Shown piece by piece: positions 38,254 to 46,152 of a stretch of DNA of 64,000 nucleotides (position 1 is its first letter; every line of letters begins with the position of its first letter). A program made the position numbers and the translations under genes. The DNA comes from Streptomyces griseoviridis (lineage in GTDB: Bacteria > Actinomycetota > Actinomycetes > Streptomycetales > Streptomycetaceae): positions 1-64,000 of the forward strand of contig BMSM01000015.1 in NCBI GenBank assembly GCA_014649155.1. The letters run 5' to 3'. The notes beneath the pieces were generated by a model, which was not told the origin of the DNA, made no database searches, and saw nothing but the letters and a program-made list of their open reading frames with translations.

Positions 38254-38997
38254 CTAATTCGCTTCTCCCTTCGTTTCCTTTTCCGTCGTGGACGGTGTGG
38301 GACGGGTCAGCGGCGGTGACAACACCGTCTTCGGACCGGCCCGGTACAGCCGCGCCGGCCGTCCCCCCGTGGTCCTGCGCCCCGAACCGGCGGGGACGAT
38401 GAATCCCTTCACAGCCTGGACTTTCCGGTAGAAATTACGGGTGTCGAGTTCGGTGCCCCAAACCGCCTCGTACACCTGCTGCAACTCGGCTATGGTGAAC
38501 AGTTCTCCGCAGAAAGCCGTGGCCAGCGCCGAGAATTCGAGCTTGGTCCGCGCGCGTTCGATCCCGTCCGTCACGATCCGACGGTGGTCGAAGGCCAACG
38601 CCACCTCACCCGACAGGACGGACTCCGCGGGGACCCACCCGGCGTTCATGGCGTCGGTCCCCGCGACCGGTTCGGGGAGTCCCGGCGCGATCGCCAGATG
38701 GGCCACGGAGACGACCCGCCCCCGGGGATCACGGCCCGCGGCGCCGTAGGTGCCGAGCTGCTCCAGGTGCACGGACCCGGCACCCAGCGCGGTCTCCTCA
38801 CGCAGTTCACGGTGGGCGGCGTCGAGGATCTCCTCACCGGCGTGATTGAGGAAACCGCCCGGCAGTGCCTGCATGCCCTGGAAGGGATCTTCACCCCGCT
38901 CCACGAGCAGCACACACAACCGCCCCTCGCGCATCGTCAGGATCACGAGATCGACCGTCAGCAGAACGGGAGGAGGTGACCACACGTCATCTTGCAT
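38254..38997 (-). CDS. NrtR-like Nudix regulator
   Basis: A 247-aa protein with an N-terminal Nudix domain (GGFLNHAGEE ... HRELREETAL, residues about 46-70; the spacing of the first Nudix glutamate differs slightly from the consensus) and a C-terminal winged helix (ELQQVYEAVWGTELDTRNFYRKVQAVKGF). This is the NrtR architecture, in which the Nudix part senses ADP-ribose or a related NAD-derived ligand and the winged helix binds DNA. As first gene of the operon it may control it in response to nucleotide stress made by the adjacent nucleosidase-like protein; inference. Confidence 0.83.
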   Translation of the reverse strand: MQDDVWSPPPVLLTVDLVILTMREGRLCVLLVERGEDPFQGMQALPGGFLNHAGEEILDAAHRELREETALGAGSVHLEQLGTYGAAGRDPRGRVVSVAHLAIAPGLPEPVAGTDAMNAGWVPAESVLSGEVALAFDHRRIVTDGIERARTKLEFSALATAFCGELFTIAELQQVYEAVWGTELDTRNFYRKVQAVKGFIVPAGSGRRTTGGRPARLYRAGPKTVLSPPLTRPTPSTTEKETKGEAN

Positions 38998-39141
38998 GCC
39001 TTGTACGGTACTTGGGTTCCTGTCACTTTAACAAGAAGGGAGACGGGGTTCGGTGCGAGCGGCCGATGGACGCCCTTTCCCGCGCCGGCCGGCGACCCGG
39101 CGAGGGGGCCCACGCTCGGGCGACGGCGAGGGGGGAACGCC

Positions 39142-39885
39142 ATGTCCGGACCGCTGTACGGGCCTGTCCTGTCGGCCCGTCCGTACGCGGCGGCCGCGTA
39201 CCGGGATCTCGCACCGGACGTACGGCGCCGGATCACGCCGCTGTGGACGCCGCCTCCCCACCCGGGCGTGCCGCCCGGCCCGCTCGCCGGGCGGATCGCG
39301 TAGGACGCCGCCGCCCGTGCGCGACCACGCACGCCGGCGCTGGCCGGACGCGCCGTTCGCGGACGACGCGGAAGCGGCGGTGCCGGCGAGCGCGCTCGGC
39401 CCCGAGTCGTGGGAGGACCGCCATCTGCTTCCGGTCACCGGCCCGCGGCACCCCGAGCGCCGGCGGACACCCGCTCCGGGCGCACGAGGCATCGCGCACG
39501 GACCGGGAGACCCGGACGGCGGAGATCCGGCTCGGCGACCGCCCCTGCCTCCCCGGCCTGTGCTGCGGCGACTGCGCCACCCGCCCCGCGGCGTACGACA
39601 CCCAGCGGCCCGGCCTCGGGCGGCGGCTCGCCGTGGGGCATCCTCCGCCGCACGACCGCCCGCTCCTGCCACCTGTCCGAGGTGCCGTACGGCAACCGGT
39701 ACGACGCCCGGAACCGCGCGGCGGCCGGACTCCTCACCGACCTCACGTCCGCGGGGCGGGGGCGAGCCCGGGGGAGTGCTGGCCGCAGGACCGGGTCCTG
39801 GGCGCCGGCGCACCACCACGCCTGGCGCAAGGCCGGGATCGTCCAGTACATGACGTACGTCGCAGGGAGCCTGAGCCACGGCTGA
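39142..39885 (+). pseudogene. Decayed T4-beta-like (beta family) protein gene
   Basis: The first 53 codons (MSGPLYGPVLSARPYAAAAY..., ending at a TAG at 39301) match the start of the beta family proteins common in Streptomyces. Matching pieces continue in other frames: WPDAPFADDAEAAVP and LLPVTGP in frame two (about 39340-39460), CGDCATRPAAYDTQRPG in frame three (about 39560-39620), then WGILRRTTARS and YDARNRAAAGLLTDL back in the first frame to the stop at 39885. At least three frameshifts and one stop make it non-functional. It faces away from the Nudix gene across a 144-bp promoter gap. Confidence 0.75.
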
Positions 39886-40263
39886 GCGACGCCTGAGCGG
39901 CCGCAGGCCGGGCTTCGGGTGCCCGGTCGCCCCACCCGGTTCCCGGCCGGCCGGAGCCCGCCCCCGCCGGCCGGCGCGGCCCATGGCGGAGCGACGTGTC
40001 CGAGCCATATTAATTCAGTCGATTGACTTAGTGATTCCTGTGGCGTCTACTGCTCCCGGAGACCCGTTCGTCCGCGACTGGAGACACGTGACCGAAGACC
40101 ACCGCAACGCCGAGCCCCGGCACCACGGGACCACCGTGCTGTCGGTCCGGGCTCTCCGCTCCGGGCCGACAGCCCCCCGGACGAGCGGCACACGGCACGG
40201 GTCGAAGGGGCCGAGCGGCTCCCCGGTCCCGGCCGTACCGAGCGACGAGCGGCCGGTCACGCG
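39886..40263. other. Intergenic region upstream of the TetR gene
   Basis: This 378-bp gap has a short AT-rich patch near 40008-40040 that stands out in such GC-rich DNA and contains the promoter/operator annotated separately. A 94-codon frame (39983-40267) crosses it but lacks codon bias or family likeness, and I do not regard it as a gene. Confidence 0.6.
40017..40051 (+). promoter_or_regulatory. Promoter with overlapping TetR-type operator
   Basis: TTGACT (40023-40028) and TCTACT (40046-40051) are 17 bases apart and resemble a vegetative promoter. The inverted repeat AGTC-gatt-GACT (40017-40028) overlaps the -35 element, as expected for autorepression by the TetR protein encoded 236 bp downstream. 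Confidence 0.5.
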
Positions 40264-40914
40264 ATGACCGGGGTCCGTCCGGCGGCGCGCTCGGCCGCAA
40301 CGCGCGAGGCGATCATGGCGGCGGCCGAACGGCTGTACGCGGAGCAGGGGCTGTCCACCGTGTCCAACCGGCAGATCAGCGAAGCGGCCGGCCAGGGCAA
40401 CGTGACCGCCGTCGGCTACCACTTCGGTACCCGGCTCGACCTGGTGCGGGCCATCATGGCGCGCCACGGCCGTGAGGTGGACGCGCTGCGTGAGCGCCAC
40501 GTGTCCGGGCTCAGGGACGGCGGCGACCTCCGGGACTGGGTGCGTTGCCTGGTCCGGCCGGTGACCGAGCACCTGGGAACCCTGGGCGTTCCCTCCTGGC
40601 AGGCCCGCTTCTCCGTGCAGGTGCTCACCGACCCGGTGGCCCGGAACCTGATCACCGACGAGGCACTGACCCGCCCCGGACTGCAAGCCGTCATCCGGGG
40701 TCTGGAGCGGTGTCTGTCCCCGCTTCCGCCGGGAGTGCGGCGGCGACGTGGCGGCATGGCCCGCACGCTGATCATCCAGACCTGTTCCGAATGGGAACGG
40801 GACCTCGCCGACGGCAACGCCCTGCCCTCGTACACATGGTCCGACATCGCCGACGAACTGGAGGACGCGGTCGTCGGCCTGTTCACCGCTCCCGTCACAC
40901 ACCCCCACACCTGA
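40264..40914 (+). CDS. TetR family transcriptional regulator
   Basis: A 216-aa regulator with an N-terminal helix-turn-helix (IMAAAERLYAEQGLSTVSNRQI ... GNVTAVGYHFGTRLDLV, about residues 17-62, quoted in parts) and a helical ligand domain. It starts a TetR-ferredoxin-reductase-P450 gene string with only nine bases before the ferredoxin, so it probably controls that electron-transfer set and its own promoter. Confidence 0.9.
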   Translation: MTGVRPAARSAATREAIMAAAERLYAEQGLSTVSNRQISEAAGQGNVTAVGYHFGTRLDLVRAIMARHGREVDALRERHVSGLRDGGDLRDWVRCLVRPVTEHLGTLGVPSWQARFSVQVLTDPVARNLITDEALTRPGLQAVIRGLERCLSPLPPGVRRRRGGMARTLIIQTCSEWERDLADGNALPSYTWSDIADELEDAVVGLFTAPVTHPHT

Positions 40915-40923
40915 GGAGCGCAC

Positions 40924-41124
40924 ATGAAGATCACGGTCGACGAAGACAAGTGCTGCGGCGCCGGCAGCTGCGTGCTGACCGCGCCCGATGTCTTCGACCA
41001 GCGGGACGAGGACGGCATCGTCGTCCTGCTGGAGGCCCGACCGCACCGGGAACGGCACGACGCCGTGCGCGAGGCCGCCACGGTCTGCCCGGCCGCCGCC
41101 ATCCACGTGGGCGAGGAGGCGTGA
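40924..41124 (+). CDS. 3Fe-4S type ferredoxin for a P450
   Basis: A 66-aa ferredoxin: MKITVDEDKCCGAGSCVLTA then a lone cysteine in ATVCPAAAIHVGEEA. The cysteine spacing (C-x5-C near the start, one more near the end) is that of actinomycete 3Fe-4S ferredoxins that pass electrons to P450s. GAGGAG precedes the ATG, and the stop overlaps the reductase GTG. Confidence 0.92.
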   Translation: MKITVDEDKCCGAGSCVLTAPDVFDQRDEDGIVVLLEARPHRERHDAVREAATVCPAAAIHVGEEA

Positions 41125-42314
41125 ACGCTCCCGGGCACGTCCTGGTCGTCGGCGCCTCGGCAGCCGGGCTCGGCACCGCGGAGGCGCTGCGCCGCAAGGG
41201 CTTCACAGGGCGCCTCACCCTGGCCGGCGCCGAACCCGAACCGCCCTACGACCGGCCGCCGTTGTCCAAGCGCGTCCTCGCCGGCGCGTGGGAGCCTGCC
41301 CGCGCGCACCTGCGTACGCCGGACGTCCTGGACGTACTGGACGCCCGCTTCCTCCTCGGCGATCCCGCCACCGCGCTGGACGCCGAGCGCCGCAGTGTGT
41401 CCACCGCCTCCGGACGCACCCTGACCGCGGACGCGATCGTCGTGGCCACGGGAATCCGGGCGCGGAGGCTTTCCGGCCACGGCGGACCGCAAGGCGTGCA
41501 CGTCCTGCGCACCCTCGCCGACGCGGCCGCGCTCCGTGCCGACCTGCTCGGGGCCCGGCGCGTCGTCGTCGTCGGTGACGGGGTCCTGGGCGCGGAGACC
41601 GCGGCGACCGTGCGGACGATGGGCCTCGAGGTGTGCCTGGTCGGGCCGCAGCCGGCGCCGATGACCGGCCAACTCGGCCCGCTCGTCGCCCGTCGCCTCT
41701 CCGCCCTGCACGCCGGCAACGGCGTCGTCCTGCGCGCCGGTGTCCTGCTGGACGGCCTGCTGACGCGCGACGGGCGGGTGTCCGGCGTCCGGCTCAGCGA
41801 CGGGGAGGAACTGGAGGCCGACGTGGTGGTGACCGCGATCGGCTCCTCACCGGCCACCGACTGGCTCGACGGGAGCGGCCTGCGCCTGGACGACGGCGTC
41901 GTGTGCGACGCGTACTGCCGTGCCGCCGACGGCGTATGGGCCGTGGGCGACGTGGCGCGCTGGCACCATGAAGGGCTGGGACGGCTGCTGCGCCTGGAGA
42001 ACCGGACCAACGCGTCCGAGCAGGCACTCGCCGTGGCCGGGAACATCCTCGGAGAGAACCGGCCCTACTCTCCGGTGCCGTACTTCTGGACCGACCAGTT
42101 CGACGTCAGGATCCAGGTGTTCGGCCTGCCGTCCGCCGAGGCTCCGGCACGGGTCGTCGAGGGCGACCTCGCACAGGGACGGTTCGTGGTGTGCCAGGAC
42201 GGTCCTCGCGGACCGGTCAGTGTGCTCGGCTGGAACATGCCCAGGCAGACCCGCTCGCACCGGGCGAGTCTCGTCGACCACTACACCAGGCCGCTCGAAC
42301 CGACCGCGCCATGA
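41121..42314 (+). CDS. Ferredoxin reductase (FAD/NAD(P)H)
   Basis: A 397-aa pyridine nucleotide-disulfide type reductase: HVLVVGASAAGLGTAEALRR (FAD site), PPYDRPPLSKRVLAG, VVATGIRARRL, the second nucleotide site RRVVVVGDGVLGAETAATV, and DGVWAVGDVARW. These are typical of putidaredoxin/rubredoxin reductase-like partners of class I P450s. GTG start after GAGGAGGC, overlapping the ferredoxin stop. Confidence 0.92.
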   Translation: MNAPGHVLVVGASAAGLGTAEALRRKGFTGRLTLAGAEPEPPYDRPPLSKRVLAGAWEPARAHLRTPDVLDVLDARFLLGDPATALDAERRSVSTASGRTLTADAIVVATGIRARRLSGHGGPQGVHVLRTLADAAALRADLLGARRVVVVGDGVLGAETAATVRTMGLEVCLVGPQPAPMTGQLGPLVARRLSALHAGNGVVLRAGVLLDGLLTRDGRVSGVRLSDGEELEADVVVTAIGSSPATDWLDGSGLRLDDGVVCDAYCRAADGVWAVGDVARWHHEGLGRLLRLENRTNASEQALAVAGNILGENRPYSPVPYFWTDQFDVRIQVFGLPSAEAPARVVEGDLAQGRFVVCQDGPRGPVSVLGWNMPRQTRSHRASLVDHYTRPLEPTAP

Positions 42315-42434
42315 CGGTCGGGAGGCGCCGACCGCGGTGATGCCCCGGTCACCCGGCCCCGGGCGGCACCCCGCGCCCCCGTGCCCGGTGCCGTTCCGTA
42401 CTCCCCTCCACTCCCCACCCGCAAGGAGAGGACC

Positions 42435-43670
42435 ATGACCCCACACCCCGAGACCGCCGTCTCCCCGGAGATTCCCGACTTCCCGGCCCCACGCTCGTCC
42501 GGCTGCCCGTTCGACCCCTCCCCGGACATGCGGGCGCTGAGCGACCGCGGTCCGGTGACCCGCGTGCGTTCCTGGGGCGGCAGCACGCCCTGGGCGGTCA
42601 CCGGACACGCCGAACAGAAGGCCCTCCTGGCCGATGCGCGGCTGAGCGTCGACTTCTCCCGCCCCGGTTATCCCAGCCCGGTCGACCCCCGGTACACCCA
42701 CGCGGGCGGAACGACGGACCTGAGCTTCGTCGGCATGGACGACCCCGAGCACAACCGGCTGCGCCGCATGATCAGCGGAGCGTTCACCGTCAAACGGGTC
42801 CAGGCCATGCGACCGGCCGTGCAGCGGATGACCGATTCCCTCATCGACGAGATGCTCGCCGGCCCCAAGCCCGCCGACCTCGTACAGGCACTGGCTCTGC
42901 CGCTGCCCTCGCTGGTCATCTCGGAGCTGCTCGGCGTGCCCTACCGTGACCACGGGTTCTTCCAGCGGAACAGCAGGACCATGGTGTCCGCCGTCGCCAC
43001 CGGCGACGAACGGCACGCCGCCCACACCGCGTTGTCCGAGTACCTGGACGACCTGGTGGGGCGGAAGACGGCCGAGCCGGCCGACGACCTGCTGTCCGCG
43101 CTCGGCCGGCGGATCGAAGCAGGCGAACTGACCCGCCGGGAAGCGGCCACGATGGGGGTCCTGCTGCTGCTCGGCGGCCACGAGACCACCGCCAACATGA
43201 TCAGCCTGGGCACGCTGTTGCTGCTGCGCCACCCGGACCAGCTCGCCGCCGTCCGCGACGCCACCGGCCAGCGGGCCGTCGACGACGCGGTCGAGGAACT
43301 GCTGCGGTACCTCTCCATCGTGCACCTCGGACGCCGCCGTACCGCCGTGGAGGACATCGAGGTCGGCGGCCGGACCATCAAGGCCGGCGAAGGCGTGATC
43401 CTCCTGGGGGAACTCGCCAATCGTGACCCGCGGGTCTTCCCGGACCCCGACCGCCTGGACGTCACCCGCGACGCGCGCGGGCACCAGGCGTTCGGCGCCG
43501 GGACCCACCACTGCGTCGGGCAGCCGCTGGCCCGCCTCGAACTCCAGGTGGTCTACCCCACCCTCCTCCGCCGCGTCCCCACCCTGCGCGCCGCGGTCCC
43601 GCTGGAGGACACCCGTTTCAAGTACGACGCGGTGATCTACGGCCTCCACGAACTGCCCGTCACCTGGTGA
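42435..43670 (+). CDS. Cytochrome P450 (CYP105-like)
   Basis: A 411-aa bacterial P450. The oxygen-activating I-helix is LLLLGGHETTANM, the K-helix ExxR is in VEELLRYL, and the haem loop is FGAGTHHCVGQPLARLEL. The overall pattern resembles CYP105 enzymes that oxidise xenobiotics and natural products. With its own ferredoxin and reductase upstream it forms a self-sufficient class I system. The substrate is unknown; it sits 8 kb from the antimycin genes and need not act on that product. GGAGAGG precedes the ATG. Confidence 0.92.
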   Translation: MTPHPETAVSPEIPDFPAPRSSGCPFDPSPDMRALSDRGPVTRVRSWGGSTPWAVTGHAEQKALLADARLSVDFSRPGYPSPVDPRYTHAGGTTDLSFVGMDDPEHNRLRRMISGAFTVKRVQAMRPAVQRMTDSLIDEMLAGPKPADLVQALALPLPSLVISELLGVPYRDHGFFQRNSRTMVSAVATGDERHAAHTALSEYLDDLVGRKTAEPADDLLSALGRRIEAGELTRREAATMGVLLLLGGHETTANMISLGTLLLLRHPDQLAAVRDATGQRAVDDAVEELLRYLSIVHLGRRRTAVEDIEVGGRTIKAGEGVILLGELANRDPRVFPDPDRLDVTRDARGHQAFGAGTHHCVGQPLARLELQVVYPTLLRRVPTLRAAVPLEDTRFKYDAVIYGLHELPVTW

Positions 43671-43744
43671 GCCGGAGCCCTTGCCAGGAGACCGGCGCGG
43701 AGCCCGCCGCCGATCCCCGTCCGGTCACGGAGAAGCCCGGAGTC

Positions 43745-43800
43745 GCCGCCGCACCCCCTCCCTGACCTGTTGAGCCGCAGGCCGGACGGGGTGCGGCGGC
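43745..43800. terminator. Convergent terminator between the P450 and EPSP-transferase-like genes
   Basis: GCCGCCGCACCCC at 43745-43757 pairs perfectly with GGGGTGCGGCGGC at 43788-43800. The 30-base loop is long, but the 13-bp stem in the convergent gap suits a shared terminator. Confidence 0.6.
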
Positions 43801-43808
43801 ATCCTCCG

Positions 43809-43840
43809 ATTAGATGTCCCGGAAATTAGATGTCCCGGAA
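43809..43840. repeat. 16-bp tandem duplication at the 3' end of a gene
   Basis: ATTAGATGTCCCGGAA occurs twice with no gap (43809-43824 and 43825-43840). On the minus strand each copy carries the final codons FRDI and a stop, so the end of the EPSP-transferase-like gene has been duplicated without changing the protein. Confidence 0.9.
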
Positions 43841-45355
43841 AATCTCGATCTGCGCCCCGATCGAGTTCAACCGCTCCGCCAGATCCTCGTACCCCCGGTT
43901 GATGACGTACACGTTCCGCAGGACCGACGTCCCCTCCGCCGCCATCATCGCCAGCAGGACGACGACGGCCGGGCGCAGGGCCGGTGGGCACATCATCTCG
44001 GCGGCGCGCCAGCGGGTGGGGCCCTCGACCAGGACGCGGTGGGGGTCGAGGAGCTGGAGGCGGCCGCCGAGGCGGTTCAGGTCGGTCAGGTAGATCGCGC
44101 GGTTGTCGTAGACCCAGTCGTGGATCAGGGTCTTGCCCTGCGCCGACGCCGCGATCGCCGCGAAGAACGGGACGTTGTCGATGTTCAGGCCCGGGAAGGG
44201 CATCGGGTGGATCTTGTCGATGGGCGCCTCCAGTTTGGAGGGGCGCACGGTGAGGTCCACCAGGCGGGTGCGGCCGTTGTCGGCGAAGTACTCCGGTGTG
44301 CGGTCGTGGTCGAGGCCCATCTCCTCCAGGACCGCCAGCTCGATCTCCAGGAACTCGATGGGGACGCGACGGACCGTCAGTTCGGACTCCGTGACGACCG
44401 CCGCGGCCAGCAGGCTCATCGCCTCGACCGGGTCCTCGGAGGGGGAGTAGTCCACGTCCACGTCGATGACCGGGACGCCGTGCACGGTCAGGGTGGTGGT
44501 GCCGATGCCCTCGACCCGGACACCCAGCGCCTCCAGGAAGAAGCAGAGGTCCTGGACCATGTAGTTGGAGGAGGCGTTGCGGATGACGGTGACGCCGTCG
44601 TGACGGGCGGCGGCCAGCAGCGCGTTCTCCGTCACCGTGTCGCCGCGCTCGGTCAGGACGATGGGGCGGCCGGGGCGGACCGCGCGGTCGACGACCGCGT
44701 GGTACTGGCCCTCCGTGGCCGCCACGTCCAGACCGAACCGGCGCAGCGCGATCATGTGCGGCTCGATGGTGCGGGTGCCGAGGTCGCAGCCGCCGGCGTA
44801 GGGCAGCTTGAAGCGGTCCATGCGGTGCAGCAGCGGCCCGAGGAACAAGATGATCGAGCGGGTACGCACCGCCGCCTCGGCGTCGATCGCGTCCATGTCG
44901 AACTCGGCGGGCGGCACGATCTCCAGGTCCACGCCGTCGTTGATCCAGCGGGTGCGCACGCCGATGGAGTGCAGCACCTCCAGGAGGCGGTACACCTCCT
45001 CGATGCGCGCGACCCTGCGCAGGACCGTGCGCCCCTTGTTCAGCAGCGAGCCGCACAGCAGGGCCACGCACGCGTTCTTGCTCGTCTTGACGTCGATGGC
45101 GCCGGAGAGGCGCCGGCCGCCGACCACGCGCAGGTGCATCGGACCCGCGTAGCCCAAGGAGACGATCTCGCTGTCCAGCGCCTCGCCGATCCGGGCGATC
45201 ATCTCAAGGCTGATGTTCTGGTTGCCGCGTTCGATGCGGTTGACCGCGCTCTGACTGGTGCCGAGCGCCTCCGCGAGCTGTGACTGCGTCCAGCCGCGGT
45301 GCTGCCGGGCGTCACGGATGAGCTTGCCGATGCGTACGAGGTAGTCGTCTGCCAT
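43826..45355 (-). CDS. MurA-like enolpyruvyl transferase fused to an XRE helix-turn-helix
   Basis: A 509-aa fusion. Residues 1-65 are a Cro/C1 helix-turn-helix (LIRDARQHRGWTQSQLAEAL ... SQSAVNRIERGNQNIS). Residues 72-509 are a UDP-GlcNAc 1-carboxyvinyltransferase fold. Compared from memory with E. coli MurA, the Lys22-Asn23 pair (TSKNACVALL), Cys115 loop (AGGCDLGTR) and Arg397 region (ALRP) are kept, but the FPTD motif with catalytic Asp305 reads FPGL. It may be a regulator or altered enzyme rather than a true MurA. It corresponds in position to SCO5998 next to aconitase. Confidence 0.87.
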   Translation of the reverse strand: MADDYLVRIGKLIRDARQHRGWTQSQLAEALGTSQSAVNRIERGNQNISLEMIARIGEALDSEIVSLGYAGPMHLRVVGGRRLSGAIDVKTSKNACVALLCGSLLNKGRTVLRRVARIEEVYRLLEVLHSIGVRTRWINDGVDLEIVPPAEFDMDAIDAEAAVRTRSIILFLGPLLHRMDRFKLPYAGGCDLGTRTIEPHMIALRRFGLDVAATEGQYHAVVDRAVRPGRPIVLTERGDTVTENALLAAARHDGVTVIRNASSNYMVQDLCFFLEALGVRVEGIGTTTLTVHGVPVIDVDVDYSPSEDPVEAMSLLAAAVVTESELTVRRVPIEFLEIELAVLEEMGLDHDRTPEYFADNGRTRLVDLTVRPSKLEAPIDKIHPMPFPGLNIDNVPFFAAIAASAQGKTLIHDWVYDNRAIYLTDLNRLGGRLQLLDPHRVLVEGPTRWRAAEMMCPPALRPAVVVLLAMMAAEGTSVLRNVYVINRGYEDLAERLNSIGAQIEIFRDI

Positions 45356-45367
45356 GAGGTTGAGGCT

Positions 45368-45383
45368 ATCTCAGATATGAGAT
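45368..45383. promoter_or_regulatory. Operator-like dyad before the HTH-enolpyruvyl transferase gene
   Basis: ATCTCAGATATGAGAT lies 13 bp upstream of the start codon on the minus strand. It has the half-sites ATCTC and GAGAT six bases apart, exactly as in the dyad upstream of aconitase at 46063-46078. Confidence 0.6.
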
Positions 45384-45443
45384 GGCGCCTCTTGGGGGGT
45401 CCGTTCGAGTGGCGAACGGAGTGGCGAACGGGGTGACGGGCGG

Positions 45444-45635
45444 TCAGCGGCCCTTCGTGGTCCGCCGCCAGCCGAACGGGCCGGGCAGGTCCATCGACGT
45501 CGTACGGCGTCCGGTGCTGCTGTGGGTGTGGCGCGGGCCGTTCTTGCCCCCGGTCGTCACGGACCAGGACTTCTTGTTGATGTTCAGGCGCACTCCGGGA
45601 AGGATCCGGAAACTCTTGCGGAACGTGAGGGGCAT
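45444..45635 (-). CDS. DUF4236 family small basic protein
   Basis: A 63-aa protein beginning MPLTFRKSFRILPGVRLNIN, followed by SWSVTTGGKNGPRHTHSSTGRRTTSMDLPG; this is the DUF4236 pattern found widely in bacteria. GGAGG lies five bases before the ATG. Function unknown. It is transcribed toward the HTH-enolpyruvyl transferase gene, whose promoter lies just after its stop. Confidence 0.87.
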   Translation of the reverse strand: MPLTFRKSFRILPGVRLNINKKSWSVTTGGKNGPRHTHSSTGRRTTSMDLPGPFGWRRTTKGR

Positions 45636-46061
45636 CGTGCCTCCAATCCGAGTGGTGCCGGGCCGTCCCGGCACCGGTCGGATACCCCCGGACGGCGTAG
45701 TGATGGCCCTCCGGGCGCTCCGGGTGCGGCGGTCGCTCTCGATCGGCGCGACGCGGGGCGTCCGGAGGGCGGGGAGGCCGGGCTCGGCCACACGCGCCTG
45801 CCGAGGTGTACGGATGCGGACACGCCGCGGTGGCACTCGACCGGTGCGCCGACGCGCATCCCGCGAGCCGGTGGCGCTCCGCGCCCGGACCGTCGGCGAC
45901 CACTCGTCGCGGGGCCGTGCGCCGGACCGCTGGACGGGTCCAGCCGCCCCCAACCCGGGACCGTGCCGCCGGCCGGCCCGCCCGCCCCGCCCCCGCGGGA
46001 CGCTCCCCACGCCGGAACGGCCGGGTCCGGGCATGACCGTTCCGCCCTCATGTACTAGAGT

Positions 46062-46079
46062 TATCTCGACATCGAGATA
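46062..46079. promoter_or_regulatory. 18-bp inverted repeat upstream of aconitase
   Basis: TATCTCGACATCGAGATA has perfect 8-bp arms around CA. It shares ATCTC-N6-GAGAT with the dyad in front of the HTH-enolpyruvyl transferase gene 690 bp away and is about 140 bp from the aconitase start, a plausible repressor or activator site. Confidence 0.6.
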
Positions 46080-46133
46080 TCTGCCGAGGCGTACTGCGGT
46101 CGCCGCCCCGGAGCCCGATCTAGTAAGGGTGAC

Positions 46134-46152
46134 CTAACTTAGCCTCACCTTA
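46134..46152. promoter_or_regulatory. Iron-box-like (DmdR/IdeR) site
   Basis: CTAACTTAGCCTCACCTTA matches 14 of 19 positions of the actinomycete iron box TTAGGTTAGGCTCACCTAA. A second, overlapping TAAGG/CCTTA pattern begins at 46124. DtxR-family regulators with ferrous iron bind such sites; aconitase needs a 4Fe-4S cluster, so iron control is plausible. Confidence 0.5.

Noticed and set aside
39983..40267. 94-codon frame before the TetR gene
   Set aside because: No recognisable features, no ribosome site, and it overlaps the likely TetR promoter and operator.
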